Assembly: GCF_002261215.1 (NCBI RefSeq)
Contig: NZ_NEVS01000001.1
Coordinates: 1,178,001-1,242,000, forward strand
DNA length: 64,000 bases
Reading direction: 5' to 3'
DNA from: Bordetella genomosp. 11
GTDB taxonomy: Bacteria > Pseudomonadota > Gammaproteobacteria > Burkholderiales > Burkholderiaceae_B
Part shown: one piece after another, positions 34,785 to 44,128 of the stretch
Layout of the letters: the number at the start of each line of letters is the position of its first letter
How positions within the stretch are numbered: the first letter of the stretch is position 1
Position numbers and translations under genes: made by a program
The notes under the pieces: generated by a model
Database searches by the model: none
What the model saw: the letters and a program-made list of their open reading frames with translations, nothing else
Told to the model about the DNA's origin: nothing

Positions 34785-35063
34785 CGGTCGACCACGTCCT
34801 CCAGCAGTTCTCCGGCACCTCATCCCGTGCGCCTCGCCGTCCCTCGCACGTCCCCGCACGTCCGCCCAGGCGACTCGCACGTGGCGGACCGCGCGCTTGC
34901 GTGGCGGGGCCTCATCCCATGGGCTAAGTGTTCCACCTAATTGCCGCGCCATCCGGCGCGGCTTACGCTGCGCCGCCTACATGCAGGTCCGGCCGGCGGC
35001 TCGCCCGGCGATGCGGTGGCCCGCGCCCACAAGGCCGGCGAACCGCGCACAAGGAGAACATCC
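34785..35063. other. Intergenic region upstream of the amino-acid binding protein gene
   Basis: A 279-bp spacer. A short GC palindrome-like stretch (GCGCCATCCGGCGCGGC, about 34945-34961) is the only visible structure; no gene was recognised. Confidence 0.45.
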
Positions 35064-36086
35064 ATGAAGAAGTTCCTTACCCTGACGGCCGGCGCCCTGG
35101 CGCTGGCGGGTGCGGCGCATGTCGCGGTGGCCGGTCCGACACTGGATGCGGTCAAGAAGAAGGGCTTTGTCCAATGCGGCCTGAGCGACGGCGTCACCGG
35201 CTTCAGCGCCACCGACAGCAAAGGCGAGTGGGCCGGCATGGACGTGGACATCTGCCGCGCCATCGCGGCGGCGACGCTGGGCGATGCCAGCAAGTTCAAG
35301 GGCACGGCCCTGTCCACGCAACAGCGCTTTACCGCGCTGCAGTCCGGCGAAGTCGACGTGCTCCTGCGCACGGTAACCTTGACGCAGACCCGCGATACCT
35401 CGCTGGGCCTGGCAGCGGTGGCGGCCAGCTTCTATGACGGGCAAGGCATCCTGGTGCGCAATTCCCTGAAGGTGAAGAGCGCCAAGGAGCTGGACGGCGC
35501 GACCATCTGCGTGCAGCCCGGCACCACCACCGAACTGAACCTGTCCGACTGGTTCCGGGCCAACAACATCAAGTTCACGCCGGTGGTCATCGACAAGGTG
35601 ACCGAGGTGGTGCGCGCGTTCGAGTCCGGCCGTTGCGATGCCTTTACCGACGATGCCTCCCAACTGGCCGCCGTGCGCGCCTCGCAGGTGGCCAACCCCG
35701 CCGATTACGAGATTCTGCCCGAACGCCTGTCCAAGGAACCACTGGGGCCGATGGTGCGGCAGGGCGACGAAAATTGGCTGGGCATCGTCCGCTGGACCCT
35801 CTTCGCGCTGATGGAGGCCGAGGAATACGGCATCACGCAAAAGAACGTCGACGAGATGCTCAAGAGCAGCAACCCGAACGTGCTGCGCATCCTGGGCGTG
35901 ACCCCCGGCGCGGGCAAGAACATGGGCCTGGACGAAAAGTGGGCCTACAACGCCATCAAGGCGGTCGGCAACTATGGGGAAATCTTCGAGCGCAACGTGG
36001 GCAGCGGCAGCAAGCTGGGATTGAAGCGGGGCGTCAATGCCCTGTGGAACCAGGGCGGGGCGATGTATCCGTGGCCGATACGCTAA
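35064..36086 (+). CDS. Amino-acid ABC transporter substrate-binding protein (AapJ-like)
   Basis: 340 residues from the ATG at 35064 (GGAG upstream), with a signal peptide ending near HVAVAG. The mature protein has the SBP family 3 fold of general L-amino-acid binding proteins: GFVQCGLSDGVTGFSATD, TQQRFTALQSGEVDVL and AFTDDASQLAAVR (partly quoted). No permease or ATPase genes are adjacent, so it either works with a transporter elsewhere or is an orphan receptor. Its last 53 bp overlap the 3' end of the convergent hydrolase gene. Confidence 0.9.
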   Translation: MKKFLTLTAGALALAGAAHVAVAGPTLDAVKKKGFVQCGLSDGVTGFSATDSKGEWAGMDVDICRAIAAATLGDASKFKGTALSTQQRFTALQSGEVDVLLRTVTLTQTRDTSLGLAAVAASFYDGQGILVRNSLKVKSAKELDGATICVQPGTTTELNLSDWFRANNIKFTPVVIDKVTEVVRAFESGRCDAFTDDASQLAAVRASQVANPADYEILPERLSKEPLGPMVRQGDENWLGIVRWTLFALMEAEEYGITQKNVDEMLKSSNPNVLRILGVTPGAGKNMGLDEKWAYNAIKAVGNYGEIFERNVGSGSKLGLKRGVNALWNQGGAMYPWPIR

Positions 36087-36900
36087 GCCGATTCCTCGAC
36101 AGGAAATCCTTGATGGCCGCCATCACCGCGACCGGCTGGTCGCGGTGAGGCGTATGGCCGCAATCGGCCAGCACCTGCATGGTCGCGCGGGGGGCGTAGC
36201 GGGCGATGCTTTCGATCTGCGCCAGGCTGGCGTATTCGTCCCCGGTGCCTTGCAGTGCCAGCACGGGGCAGCGAATCTGCCGTAATTCCGCTTCGATATT
36301 CCAGCCGCGGAATGCCGGATCCAGCCAGATGTCGTTCCACCCCCAGAACGCGGAATCCGGATCGTCGTGATAAGGCGCCAGCCGGGCGCGCAGGTCCTTT
36401 TCCAGGTAGGCCCGCCGCGCCTCGTCGATACCGCGCACGGTGACATCCTCGACGAAAACGTGCGGCGCAGCGGCGATCACGCCCGCCACGGCGTCGGGAT
36501 GGTGCGCCGCGTACAGTAGCGCGATCGACCCGCCATCGCTGTGCCCGTACAGGAAGGGCGGGTCGCGCCGCGGGTCCACGCCCAGGGCATGCAGCAGCGC
36601 GGGCAGGACATCGCGGGCCTGTTCGTGCAGGTATCCGCGTTCCCACTTTTCGTGGGCGGGCCGCGGCGTGGACTTGCCATATCCCGGCCGCGAATAGAGC
36701 AAACCCCGGCAGCCTGCCGTCGCGCAGGCGAGGGCGGGCCAGTCCTTCCACATGGCCACCGATCCCAACCCTTCATGAAGAAAGACCAGGAGCGGCGCGT
36801 CCCGGCGTTCGGGCGCGATCCATCGGTATTCCAGGCACGTCTCGCGGCCACCGGCCTGCACGCAAACCCGGGCCGGCTCCGGCCGGTGGTCCTGATCCAT
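36034..36900 (-). CDS. Alpha/beta hydrolase
   Basis: 288 residues from the ATG at 36900 (MDQDHRPEPARV). It has an alpha/beta-hydrolase fold: oxyanion HEGLGS near residue 42, nucleophile elbow GHSDGG (Ser) near residue 120, and a late His in ADCGHTPHRDQP. Upstream in-frame codons to 37107 are unlikely to be translated. The substrate is not predictable; the general layout resembles aryl-ester or enol-lactone hydrolases. Its 3' end overlaps the convergent binding-protein gene by 53 bp. Confidence 0.85.
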   Translation of the reverse strand: MDQDHRPEPARVCVQAGGRETCLEYRWIAPERRDAPLLVFLHEGLGSVAMWKDWPALACATAGCRGLLYSRPGYGKSTPRPAHEKWERGYLHEQARDVLPALLHALGVDPRRDPPFLYGHSDGGSIALLYAAHHPDAVAGVIAAAPHVFVEDVTVRGIDEARRAYLEKDLRARLAPYHDDPDSAFWGWNDIWLDPAFRGWNIEAELRQIRCPVLALQGTGDEYASLAQIESIARYAPRATMQVLADCGHTPHRDQPVAVMAAIKDFLSRNRLSVSATDTSPRPGSTGH

Positions 36901-37190
36901 ATGTCCTCCTGTTGCGGGATTTTCGCTCACGTCCCGCTGCGGCGCCAAGCGGACCGGCGGCATCGATGGCCCGCACGGCAGCGGCGTGGGCCCGCCGCGG
37001 TCCGCGCCGTGTACACCCGGCGCGACGCCGCCGTGCAAGCCGCGCGGGATTCGACTATCCTGCTCCAGGCCTTGTGCCGGCAAGGCAGGCTGCATGTCGA
37101 GACGCATGGACCGCGACGCTGTTTATGCCCGGGCGCCCGATCGGCGCGGGGCGCAAGACCCGGCGCGGCCGATAAGGGGAAACCGTTTTC

Positions 37191-37640
37191 ATGAAGTTCG
37201 CCGATTTCAAGCAGGGCATGGTCATCCACGCCGGGCCCGTCACGGTCACCGAAGCCGAGATCCTGGAATTCGCCCGTAAATACGACCCGCAGTGGTTCCA
37301 TACCGACGTCCAGCGCGCCGCCCAGGGGCGCTGGGGCGGCCTGATCGCCAGCGGCTGGCACACCTGCGCCATGGCCATGCGCATGGCCGTGGACGCGGCC
37401 CTGCACGATTCCGAATCCTTCGGTTCGCCCGGCCTGGGCGAAGTGCGCTGGCGCGTGCCCGTGCGGCCAGGCGACCAATTGCGGCTGGAGGCTCGCGTGC
37501 ATGGCCTGCGCAGTTCTTCGTCGCGCAGCGACCTGGGCATCATCAACTGGGCGTGGATCGTCTACAACCAGCACGACGAAGCGGTGCTGGAACTGGACGC
37601 CACCAGCCTGTTCGACCTCAGCGAGGACCAGTCCGCTTGA
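37191..37640 (+). CDS. MaoC-family (R)-hydratase/dehydratase
   Basis: A 149-residue single hot-dog domain. The hydratase motif region is FARKYDPQWFHTD followed by GLIASGWHT; the Asp and His of the catalytic dyad are in place. The family hydrates enoyl-CoA thioesters. GGGGAAACC precedes the ATG, and the next gene starts 8 bp after its stop. The substrate is unknown. Confidence 0.88.
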   Translation: MKFADFKQGMVIHAGPVTVTEAEILEFARKYDPQWFHTDVQRAAQGRWGGLIASGWHTCAMAMRMAVDAALHDSESFGSPGLGEVRWRVPVRPGDQLRLEARVHGLRSSSSRSDLGIINWAWIVYNQHDEAVLELDATSLFDLSEDQSA

Positions 37641-37648
37641 GTCCCGGG

Positions 37649-38509
37649 ATGGCGGTGCGCGGAATCGGTGCAACGCTCGCGCGGGCGGCATGGCCGGGCG
37701 CTGGCGGCATATTCGCCGCGATCCTGCTGGCCGGCGCCGCGTTGCCGGCCTTGGGCGCGCCGGCGCCCGCCGCGGTGGAAAACTACACCTTGCGTCAGGC
37801 CGTGACGGCCTGGGACATGTTGTCCAAGATCGACGTGCTGTGTCCGGACGGCGACCGTGACCGCGAGGCGCTGCGCCTGAAGGAGTTGGAGGCCGTCGCC
37901 ACGCAGCGCTTGCGCTTATCCGCCAAGGCCATGCTGGAGACCTTGCGCGAGGAAGTGCCTGCGGTCCTGATGACGCCGGAACAGGCCGTGCGCGTGGTGG
38001 CCAATGCCGGCGGCTGCAAAACCGATGCGCTGGCGCAATGGCGCGGCCGCGCCGCTTTCGTGGCGGACACATCGCGCCAGGTGCTGGCCGGACAGGCGCG
38101 GGCCGATCGGCAATGGCCGCGCGACGCGGCGTTGGAACAGCCACTGCGGATTACCGTGCTGGGCCAGCGAGCCGATGCTGCTCATGGCGCGGTCGTCTGG
38201 CTGCGCGTGGAAAACCGCGCTGCCACCCCTGCGCGCTTCGCGCTATTGGGACCGCAAACGTTCGTCGGGCTGTGCACACGCCTGGATATCCATGGTGTGC
38301 CGGTGGAGCACGGCTATGCCCCGCGCGAATGGCTGACCTTGCCTCCGCGCAGCCAGGCCTCCGTGCGGCTGGGGCGCGATGCTTCGTGTCCGCGCCAGCC
38401 CAGGGTTAACGTGGGCGGCGTGGTCGCGGTCGACACGGGTGCGGGGCCGCGCTATTGGCGATTCCTTGCACGGGGCGTCGGCGCGATGCCCGCGAACGTC
38501 CAGCCCTGA
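37649..38509 (+). CDS. Exported hypothetical protein
   Basis: 286 residues from the ATG at 37649, with an N-terminal hydrophobic segment (about residues 8-37) that reads as a signal peptide ending near ALGAPA. The mature part is helical at first (YTLRQAVTAWDMLSKIDVL) and beta-rich after about residue 140 (LRITVLGQRADAAHGAVVWLRV). Several cysteines may form disulfides. No family was recognised. It follows the MaoC gene by 8 bp and may share its transcript. Confidence 0.72.
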   Translation: MAVRGIGATLARAAWPGAGGIFAAILLAGAALPALGAPAPAAVENYTLRQAVTAWDMLSKIDVLCPDGDRDREALRLKELEAVATQRLRLSAKAMLETLREEVPAVLMTPEQAVRVVANAGGCKTDALAQWRGRAAFVADTSRQVLAGQARADRQWPRDAALEQPLRITVLGQRADAAHGAVVWLRVENRAATPARFALLGPQTFVGLCTRLDIHGVPVEHGYAPREWLTLPPRSQASVRLGRDASCPRQPRVNVGGVVAVDTGAGPRYWRFLARGVGAMPANVQP

Positions 38510-38638
38510 ACGTGCTTCTCCCCGGAGCATCCAGATACGGGCCTTCCAGCGCCGTTCCGTAAAGGCCCGGATGTCCGGCCGCGGTCGTTGCCGGCCGTTT
38601 TGAATCTTTCCCATTTCCTCGGCATTTATGCAAAACGA

Positions 38639-38660
38639 GAACTGGCATTTTTGCCAGTTC
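38639..38660. promoter_or_regulatory. Perfect 9-bp-stem hairpin upstream of the Ig-like/Hint cluster
   Basis: GAACTGGCA (38639-38647), TTTT loop, TGCCAGTTC (38652-38660). It is not followed by a T-run, so it is not a standard terminator on this strand. It lies 109 bp before the first gene of the low-GC cluster, in a spacer of 259 bp that is the least GC-rich of the neighbourhood. Confidence 0.5.
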
Positions 38661-38768
38661 AGGTTACATCGGCACGTCCATAGAATCTTTCCTTAACGCA
38701 CATTTGCGGTTTTTTGCAACGGTGTCCGCCTGAGCTCGAAATCGTTCCGCACGCCAAGGAGATTCCAC

Positions 38769-40145
38769 ATGGCTAACTCGATCATGCCGCCCGATAAAGC
38801 CGTTATCGGGTTAGATGCGCCCATGCGTTTTGTCTTTACCTATGTGCCTGCTGCACCCACGGATCCGAAGAATATCCCGGTGATATTCAGCAGCACCGAT
38901 CCCAAAGTGGTATTCGATCCTCCGCAGACTTCGCCCCGGGACACGGACGCGAGCGACGGCAAGCTGTCGGTGACGGTGACCTACAAGGCTTTGGTCGAAA
39001 ACGTTACCGTGCCTATCAAAGTGACCAGCCCCGACGGCGCGACCACCTATGTGACGGCGTCGTACACGACGAAGTTCGTTAATACGGGGAATCTGGTGCT
39101 GAGTCCGAAATCCATTCCGATCGCGCCCTCGTCGTCCGATCTGGGGAAGCCAGGCTTCACCGCCACGGCCACCGTGCAATTCACCCAGCATGGGACTGCC
39201 CTCAAGAATTATCCGATTGCGTTCCAACTGGACGCGAACGTCCACGTCTACGATTCGGCCGGCAACGAACTGCAGCCCGAGGCGGGGTTTACCTACAATT
39301 TCTACACTGGCGTCAACGGGGAACCCGCGACCTTCAAGGTATCGAGCGAGTTCGAGGGCGTCTATACCTGTAGCGTCAAATATGGCAGCCAATACTCGAC
39401 CAGCAATAATCACCTGAGCTTCATGCCGGAGCTGCTGGGCGGGCCGGCGTCGCAGTTCAATCTGTGGTCGCCATTGAACCTGGATGATTTCCCGGGCGCG
39501 TTCGTCAACGCGTCCATCGTTGGCGATCTGGATCCCAGCGTGGAGCGGACGCAGCCGGTAATCGCGATGGTCAACGGCAAAGCCGCCAGCGATATCGTGC
39601 CTTATGAAAGCCTGAAGACGGGCGTCAATATACAGAAGCAACTGTTTGCCGGCAGCGGCGAGCATTCCGTCAACTGGATGACCTCCGATGCCACTACCGG
39701 GGAAACCACGCAGTCGCAGGTCGTATCCGCCACGGTCATGGGCGATACGTGGCTGCATCCCCCCACGGACGGAGAACTCGGCAAACCCTACGTGCTCGGT
39801 GTCGGCATTATCAATATTTCGCTGCTCCTGAAGGGCGATGTAACGGTCTACGTGCCGGACCTGACGGCGAACGAAAAATTCACTCTTGTCTATTTTCTTA
39901 ACGGCTGGGAGCCGGGCCAAAATCCGCCGGAAGCGATCGGGCGCAGCTTCAGCATTGAGGTGCAGGCGGCGCAGGCCGGTCCCAACCAAGTCAAGGTACC
40001 CGCCGCCAATCTGGGCGGCTACGCGGCCAATGGCCCCAATCGCGGCACCTTCGAGTGCTACTACTACAAGGGATGGGGCGTGCCGGGAGATAAGTCGACA
40101 TATTCGGCGCCGTTGATGCCCATTATTCCGCTCGTGACGGCTTGA
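38769..40145 (+). CDS. Beta-rich (Ig-like) protein of unknown function, cluster gene 1
   Basis: A 458-residue protein preceded by a good AAGGAG site. It has no signal peptide. The sequence is almost entirely short beta strands (FSSTDPKVVFDPPQ, ATATVQFTQHGTALKNYPIAF, VTVYVPDLTANEKFTLVY), suggesting two or three Ig-like sandwiches. Near the C-terminus the phrase YFLNGWEPGQNPPEAI closely parallels LFLNGRFPGTENPKAV in the 479-residue protein at 42517-43956, so the two are distant paralogues. The local GC is visibly lower than in flanking genes. Function is unknown; surface or secreted material is a guess from neighbours. Confidence 0.7.
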   Translation: MANSIMPPDKAVIGLDAPMRFVFTYVPAAPTDPKNIPVIFSSTDPKVVFDPPQTSPRDTDASDGKLSVTVTYKALVENVTVPIKVTSPDGATTYVTASYTTKFVNTGNLVLSPKSIPIAPSSSDLGKPGFTATATVQFTQHGTALKNYPIAFQLDANVHVYDSAGNELQPEAGFTYNFYTGVNGEPATFKVSSEFEGVYTCSVKYGSQYSTSNNHLSFMPELLGGPASQFNLWSPLNLDDFPGAFVNASIVGDLDPSVERTQPVIAMVNGKAASDIVPYESLKTGVNIQKQLFAGSGEHSVNWMTSDATTGETTQSQVVSATVMGDTWLHPPTDGELGKPYVLGVGIINISLLLKGDVTVYVPDLTANEKFTLVYFLNGWEPGQNPPEAIGRSFSIEVQAAQAGPNQVKVPAANLGGYAANGPNRGTFECYYYKGWGVPGDKSTYSAPLMPIIPLVTA

Positions 40146-40265
40146 TGGGGAATCCGGGCCGGCCGGTCGATTGTGCCGGTCCGGATCGATGCATCTGTCC
40201 GGCCACTCCGGACAAGGCTTGGATGTCTGGTGCGTGCCAGGCACTCATTCCACGGGAGTTTCGAA

Positions 40266-42050
40266 ATGGGGAACCGTTCGTCAATCGCGGCTATTGCAGC
40301 ATGCGCCCTGATGATTTTGCCGCTGCAGGCATCGCCGGCCCAGACTTTCCATAAGCCTGACGCTCAGGACGACAGGGCGATCCGGGCCGATGTGGACAGT
40401 ACGCCGGCGACGGGGTTGCCCGTGTCCTGCGGCAGCGATTCGGAAGCAGCCTACCGGGCGATACTCAAGATGTGGGGACGCGATCCGCAGACCTCCCCCG
40501 CGGCCTATCGGACGCTGGAACAGCTGAAGGCCAGGAACTGGCAGTTTCGGGATATGACGGTAACCGGCACGCCAACCCGCTACGGCATTGCCCACGCTCC
40601 GGACGACTACGCGGTACTTCACGTTACCGCCACGAATCCCTATTTCACGAACGTCACGGCCATGTCCTTCAGCTCGATGTTCGTCACCGATACGGACGCG
40701 GAGAAATATGAAGTCCAGTCAGTGAACGTATATACGAAGGATTCGAACGGTCTGGCCGATCAGTTGATTGCCGCCGGTACCAACGATTCCCAGGCGGATA
40801 TGCGCAACATGCCCGTCGTGGCGGGGTCCCTCACATCGGGACCGAATAATCCGTACATGGCCGACGTCATCACGCTTACCAAGTTCCTGGGCGAAGCGGG
40901 TGGCACGCCATTTTGCTACAACGTTCGCATGGACCGGGCCAGGGCAAGTCCGACAACTGCCGACATCACCGATCCGACGAACGCGCCGAACCACAAACCG
41001 CCCGCCAACGGACCCGATCGCACGATCATTTGTCTCAATCGCGGCGCGACCAATACGGAGGGTGATTTCTGCGACTACGGGCCGACGCAGCCCGGTGTGC
41101 AAAACGAGAACCTGAATCTGGTGTTTCCGTTCGCCGGCAAGGTCCAAACGATCAATGCCATCTACACCATGACGATCAACGGGCGTGCGGTGCCCGCGGT
41201 TCCAACGGGGACGGGGCCGAAACCCGGGACGCTTGCCATACGCCTGGTCAAGCACGAAGGCGGGGCGTGCAACGCACAGTTCGATCTGAAGTCGCCGTGG
41301 CAGGGTTTCAGCGTCAACCAGAACGTACTGGCCTGGCAGTTCTCCAATCCCAACGATAGAACGGATTCCAGCAACTACCTGAGTGCGGGAAATATCGGGT
41401 TATGCACCGACCTCAGCGCCAGCGACGTCCAGGATTGGTACATGATCGCGACCTTCTACGACGTCCGGAACGGCCAGCCGCATTCGCCGATATCGGTCGG
41501 AATCGGCTCGATCGGAAACTTTGACGGCTACGACGCCGAAAAGCAGCTGCCCGCCGTGGGTTTTCAATGGGGCTGCGTTATCGAGGGGACTCCAGTGGCC
41601 CTTGCCGCTGGCGGGACGATGCCCATTGAACAACTGAAGACCGGCGATATTCTGGCCGGGCCCTCGGGAACGCGCCTGCGCGTCACCGCCCTGACGCCGG
41701 GATACGACAAGAAATTCATCAAATTGATCGATGCGGCGGGCGACTCCGTGGTGGTCACGCCCGACCACCCCATATTGACGAAGCATGGTATGCGACGCGC
41801 CCAGGACGTACGCGCCGGCGATACGGTATATGGGCGCAACGGTCCGTCGGTCGTGCGCGCGGCGCAGACCGACAATCGCGAGCAGGCGGCCCGGGTCTAC
41901 AGCCTGCATCTCGCCAAGCTCGATGGCGGCGATATCGCAAATACGGACGATCGCGCTTTCTTCGCCGGCGCAATCCTGGTGGGTGATTACAAGGCTCAGG
42001 AGGCCGTGATGCGTCAGGCGCAGAGGGAAAGAATGCACGGCGCGAAATAG
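40266..42050 (+). CDS. Exported protein with C-terminal Hint (hedgehog/intein) domain, cluster gene 2
   Basis: 594 residues from the ATG at 40266 (GGGAG upstream). A signal peptide (about residues 1-27, ending ASPAQT) is followed by a 400-residue unrecognised exported domain with several cysteines. A Hint domain starts at Cys437: CVIEGTPVAL with IEQLKTGD is the splice-junction block, and VTPDHPILT carries the TxxH motif. The ending FFAGAILVGD resembles the last strand of Hint/Vint domains. No C-terminal His-Asn is seen, so self-cleavage at Cys437 is more likely than full protein splicing. It sits between beta-rich proteins and ahead of an autotransporter. Confidence 0.82.
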   Translation: MGNRSSIAAIAACALMILPLQASPAQTFHKPDAQDDRAIRADVDSTPATGLPVSCGSDSEAAYRAILKMWGRDPQTSPAAYRTLEQLKARNWQFRDMTVTGTPTRYGIAHAPDDYAVLHVTATNPYFTNVTAMSFSSMFVTDTDAEKYEVQSVNVYTKDSNGLADQLIAAGTNDSQADMRNMPVVAGSLTSGPNNPYMADVITLTKFLGEAGGTPFCYNVRMDRARASPTTADITDPTNAPNHKPPANGPDRTIICLNRGATNTEGDFCDYGPTQPGVQNENLNLVFPFAGKVQTINAIYTMTINGRAVPAVPTGTGPKPGTLAIRLVKHEGGACNAQFDLKSPWQGFSVNQNVLAWQFSNPNDRTDSSNYLSAGNIGLCTDLSASDVQDWYMIATFYDVRNGQPHSPISVGIGSIGNFDGYDAEKQLPAVGFQWGCVIEGTPVALAAGGTMPIEQLKTGDILAGPSGTRLRVTALTPGYDKKFIKLIDAAGDSVVVTPDHPILTKHGMRRAQDVRAGDTVYGRNGPSVVRAAQTDNREQAARVYSLHLAKLDGGDIANTDDRAFFAGAILVGDYKAQEAVMRQAQRERMHGAK

Positions 42051-42130
42051 ATAGTCGCCGCCTGCACCTGGAACCGCCAGGGAAACGCGGGCGCCCGGAA
42101 TCGTCGGCATTTTTGGACAGGGATGGAATC

Positions 42131-42427
42131 ATGGCCTATGCGATAAACCTGAAGACCGCCACCTACGATCCGGCCGGGGTCGTCAGCGCCACCTGGGATC
42201 CATTCAAGCTCGCCGGCAATGTGGGCTTTTGGGTCCGTGTGGATTGGAAGTATGGCTTCGACAGTTTCCTGGTGCGGGATCCTGCCGCGATTTCCGTATC
42301 GCTACCCATGCAATTCGACAAGGCGTACACGTACACGCTCACGGTCTATGGTCTGTTGGACGACGACGACGTAAACGATGACGTGTATTCCGCCACCTTG
42401 CAGATTCCAGATTGGCCGCCAACGTAG
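42131..42427 (+). CDS. Small beta-rich hypothetical protein, cluster gene 3
   Basis: A 98-residue protein (MAYAINLKTATYDPAG...) with no signal peptide and an acidic run (LLDDDDVNDDV) near the end. Short strands and aromatic residues (VGFWVRVDWKYGF) suggest one small beta sandwich. It lies 80 bp after the Hint gene and 89 bp before cluster gene 4, all on one strand. No family was recognised. Confidence 0.65.
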   Translation: MAYAINLKTATYDPAGVVSATWDPFKLAGNVGFWVRVDWKYGFDSFLVRDPAAISVSLPMQFDKAYTYTLTVYGLLDDDDVNDDVYSATLQIPDWPPT

Positions 42428-42516
42428 CGGATCGCGTTGCGGTGGCAAGCGTCCGCGCGGGGCGCCATGCGGCGGCGGTTCCGTGCTTTATGTGTCCTTC
42501 ATCCAGGCGGAAAATC

Positions 42517-43956
42517 ATGAACGTCCAGTTCGACGAACCGGGGCCGGCTACGCAACTGATAGTGGGCACCTTCAATACTCTCAAGGTCCAGGTTTCCGGC
42601 AACACCGGCGATTCGATTTCCTGGTCCGTAATCCCGACAGCATCGCTATCCGGGGCGAAATCGGGAACCGCGAAGGTCTCGGCCGGCGAGGCGGCTTTCA
42701 CCTTCGGGATCAAGAGCCGGCCCGGTCTCGATAGCAAGTACATGGTGCTGGTGTCCGTCTGGGATACCAATGCGCCGGATGCGGGCCATTGCACCGCGCT
42801 GTTCCGCTGTGCCAGGCCCCGCATGCAATCCAGCATAAGCCGCACGTATGGCGAGACCGCGGATCCAACGCTTTCGCCCTTCGATCCCAACAACCCGGAT
42901 CCCGACCAGGTCGTCATGCTGACGCTATGGTTGAGCGACGCGGACGAGGGAACGCCGTTGAACAATAGCAAAGTGACCTGGAAAGGGTATGTGGGGAATC
43001 CGACGTACGTTCTGACAGAGGACAATGGCGATCCTCAAACGGATCCCAACGATATCACCGGCAATACCTTCCTGACGTACACCGACAGCGATGGCCGCAC
43101 CGCCCTGAAATTCGCCAATACGGGGCCCAGCATTATCCCCATGGGCTGCACCTGGGGCGGAGTCCTGACCCGGCCGTTTCCGCTGCTGTTCTCCGCGTTG
43201 GGTACGGCCTGGCTGGAGGCCGGCGTCCAGGTGCCCGAGATGCCGGACGCGATAGACCTCGATGATTACGACGATACCGGTGTGCCCGTCACGATCAGCG
43301 AGGATCCCTCGGTTCCATGGATGGTGAACGGGACTCCCATCCTGGTGGGTATGTGGCTCAATGGTTTCATGACGAATGCCTATCAACTGAAGGTGGGGGA
43401 CACGATAAAGATACCCAAACGGTATTTCATGTCGTTGAACGCGACCGATAAGACGCCCAATAGCGTTGCCTATACAGTGGTTCCGGCGGTCAGCGGCAAT
43501 GGCCTGGATTCGAATTACCTTCCCGTGAACGTGCTGGGTACGATGGCATCGGCAACGGCTCAACGGCCCAGTCCGGCTTTGAAAGGGCTCCCGCCTTATT
43601 TGCCTGGAAAACCCGACCTGGTGGATGGAAAAGTAATAGCCGGCGGCTTGCAGGTATTCGTACCCAACTCGTATACCGCTTTCCAGAGCGGAGACGTGGT
43701 CGTCATGAATCTGTTCCTGAACGGACGTTTCCCCGGTACGGAAAATCCGAAAGCCGTCACGCTATCCAGTCCCGAGTTCGCCATTCCCGTCGATCTTCTG
43801 TGGGGGGGATTTTCCTTCGTATTCTCGGAGAACCTGCTTGCCGGCTTCGCGGGGCCGAATGCCACGCTGGGGGCTCAGTATGAAATCCGGCGGTCAGATG
43901 TGACGCTGTACTCGGATACGCTGGTTGTTCCTTTGTCGACCGACGGCACATCGTGA
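42517..43956 (+). CDS. Beta-rich (Ig-like) protein of unknown function, cluster gene 4
   Basis: 479 residues from the ATG at 42517 (AGGCGG six bases upstream); the open frame continues upstream without useful homology. There is no signal peptide. The pattern is of repeated beta sandwiches, and a calcium-like acidic stretch (FDPNNPDPDQ) lies near residue 125. The C-terminal third parallels cluster gene 1 (VVMNLFLNGRFPGTENP), which suggests a common ancestor and perhaps partner or variant roles. It is followed by 172 bp before the autotransporter. Confidence 0.7.
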   Translation: MNVQFDEPGPATQLIVGTFNTLKVQVSGNTGDSISWSVIPTASLSGAKSGTAKVSAGEAAFTFGIKSRPGLDSKYMVLVSVWDTNAPDAGHCTALFRCARPRMQSSISRTYGETADPTLSPFDPNNPDPDQVVMLTLWLSDADEGTPLNNSKVTWKGYVGNPTYVLTEDNGDPQTDPNDITGNTFLTYTDSDGRTALKFANTGPSIIPMGCTWGGVLTRPFPLLFSALGTAWLEAGVQVPEMPDAIDLDDYDDTGVPVTISEDPSVPWMVNGTPILVGMWLNGFMTNAYQLKVGDTIKIPKRYFMSLNATDKTPNSVAYTVVPAVSGNGLDSNYLPVNVLGTMASATAQRPSPALKGLPPYLPGKPDLVDGKVIAGGLQVFVPNSYTAFQSGDVVVMNLFLNGRFPGTENPKAVTLSSPEFAIPVDLLWGGFSFVFSENLLAGFAGPNATLGAQYEIRRSDVTLYSDTLVVPLSTDGTS

Positions 43957-44128
43957 TGAACGGGGAATTCCCGTTTACCGCGTGCGCATCGGCAACGGTC
44001 GAGCGTGCCGCTAAGAATTTTCTTATTCAAAGCCATCTACCGAGAACCTAAGCTCGTGGGCTTGATGAATTTCGGTCTAGGAAAATTCCGGCGAATGGGT
44101 CGGGAAACCATATGGGCGGCGTGCAAGG

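Noticed and set aside
34941-35063. Extended N-terminus for the AapJ-like binding protein
   Set aside because: The upstream codons have no homology and would bury the signal peptide; the ATG at 35064 has a ribosome-binding site and starts a standard signal sequence.
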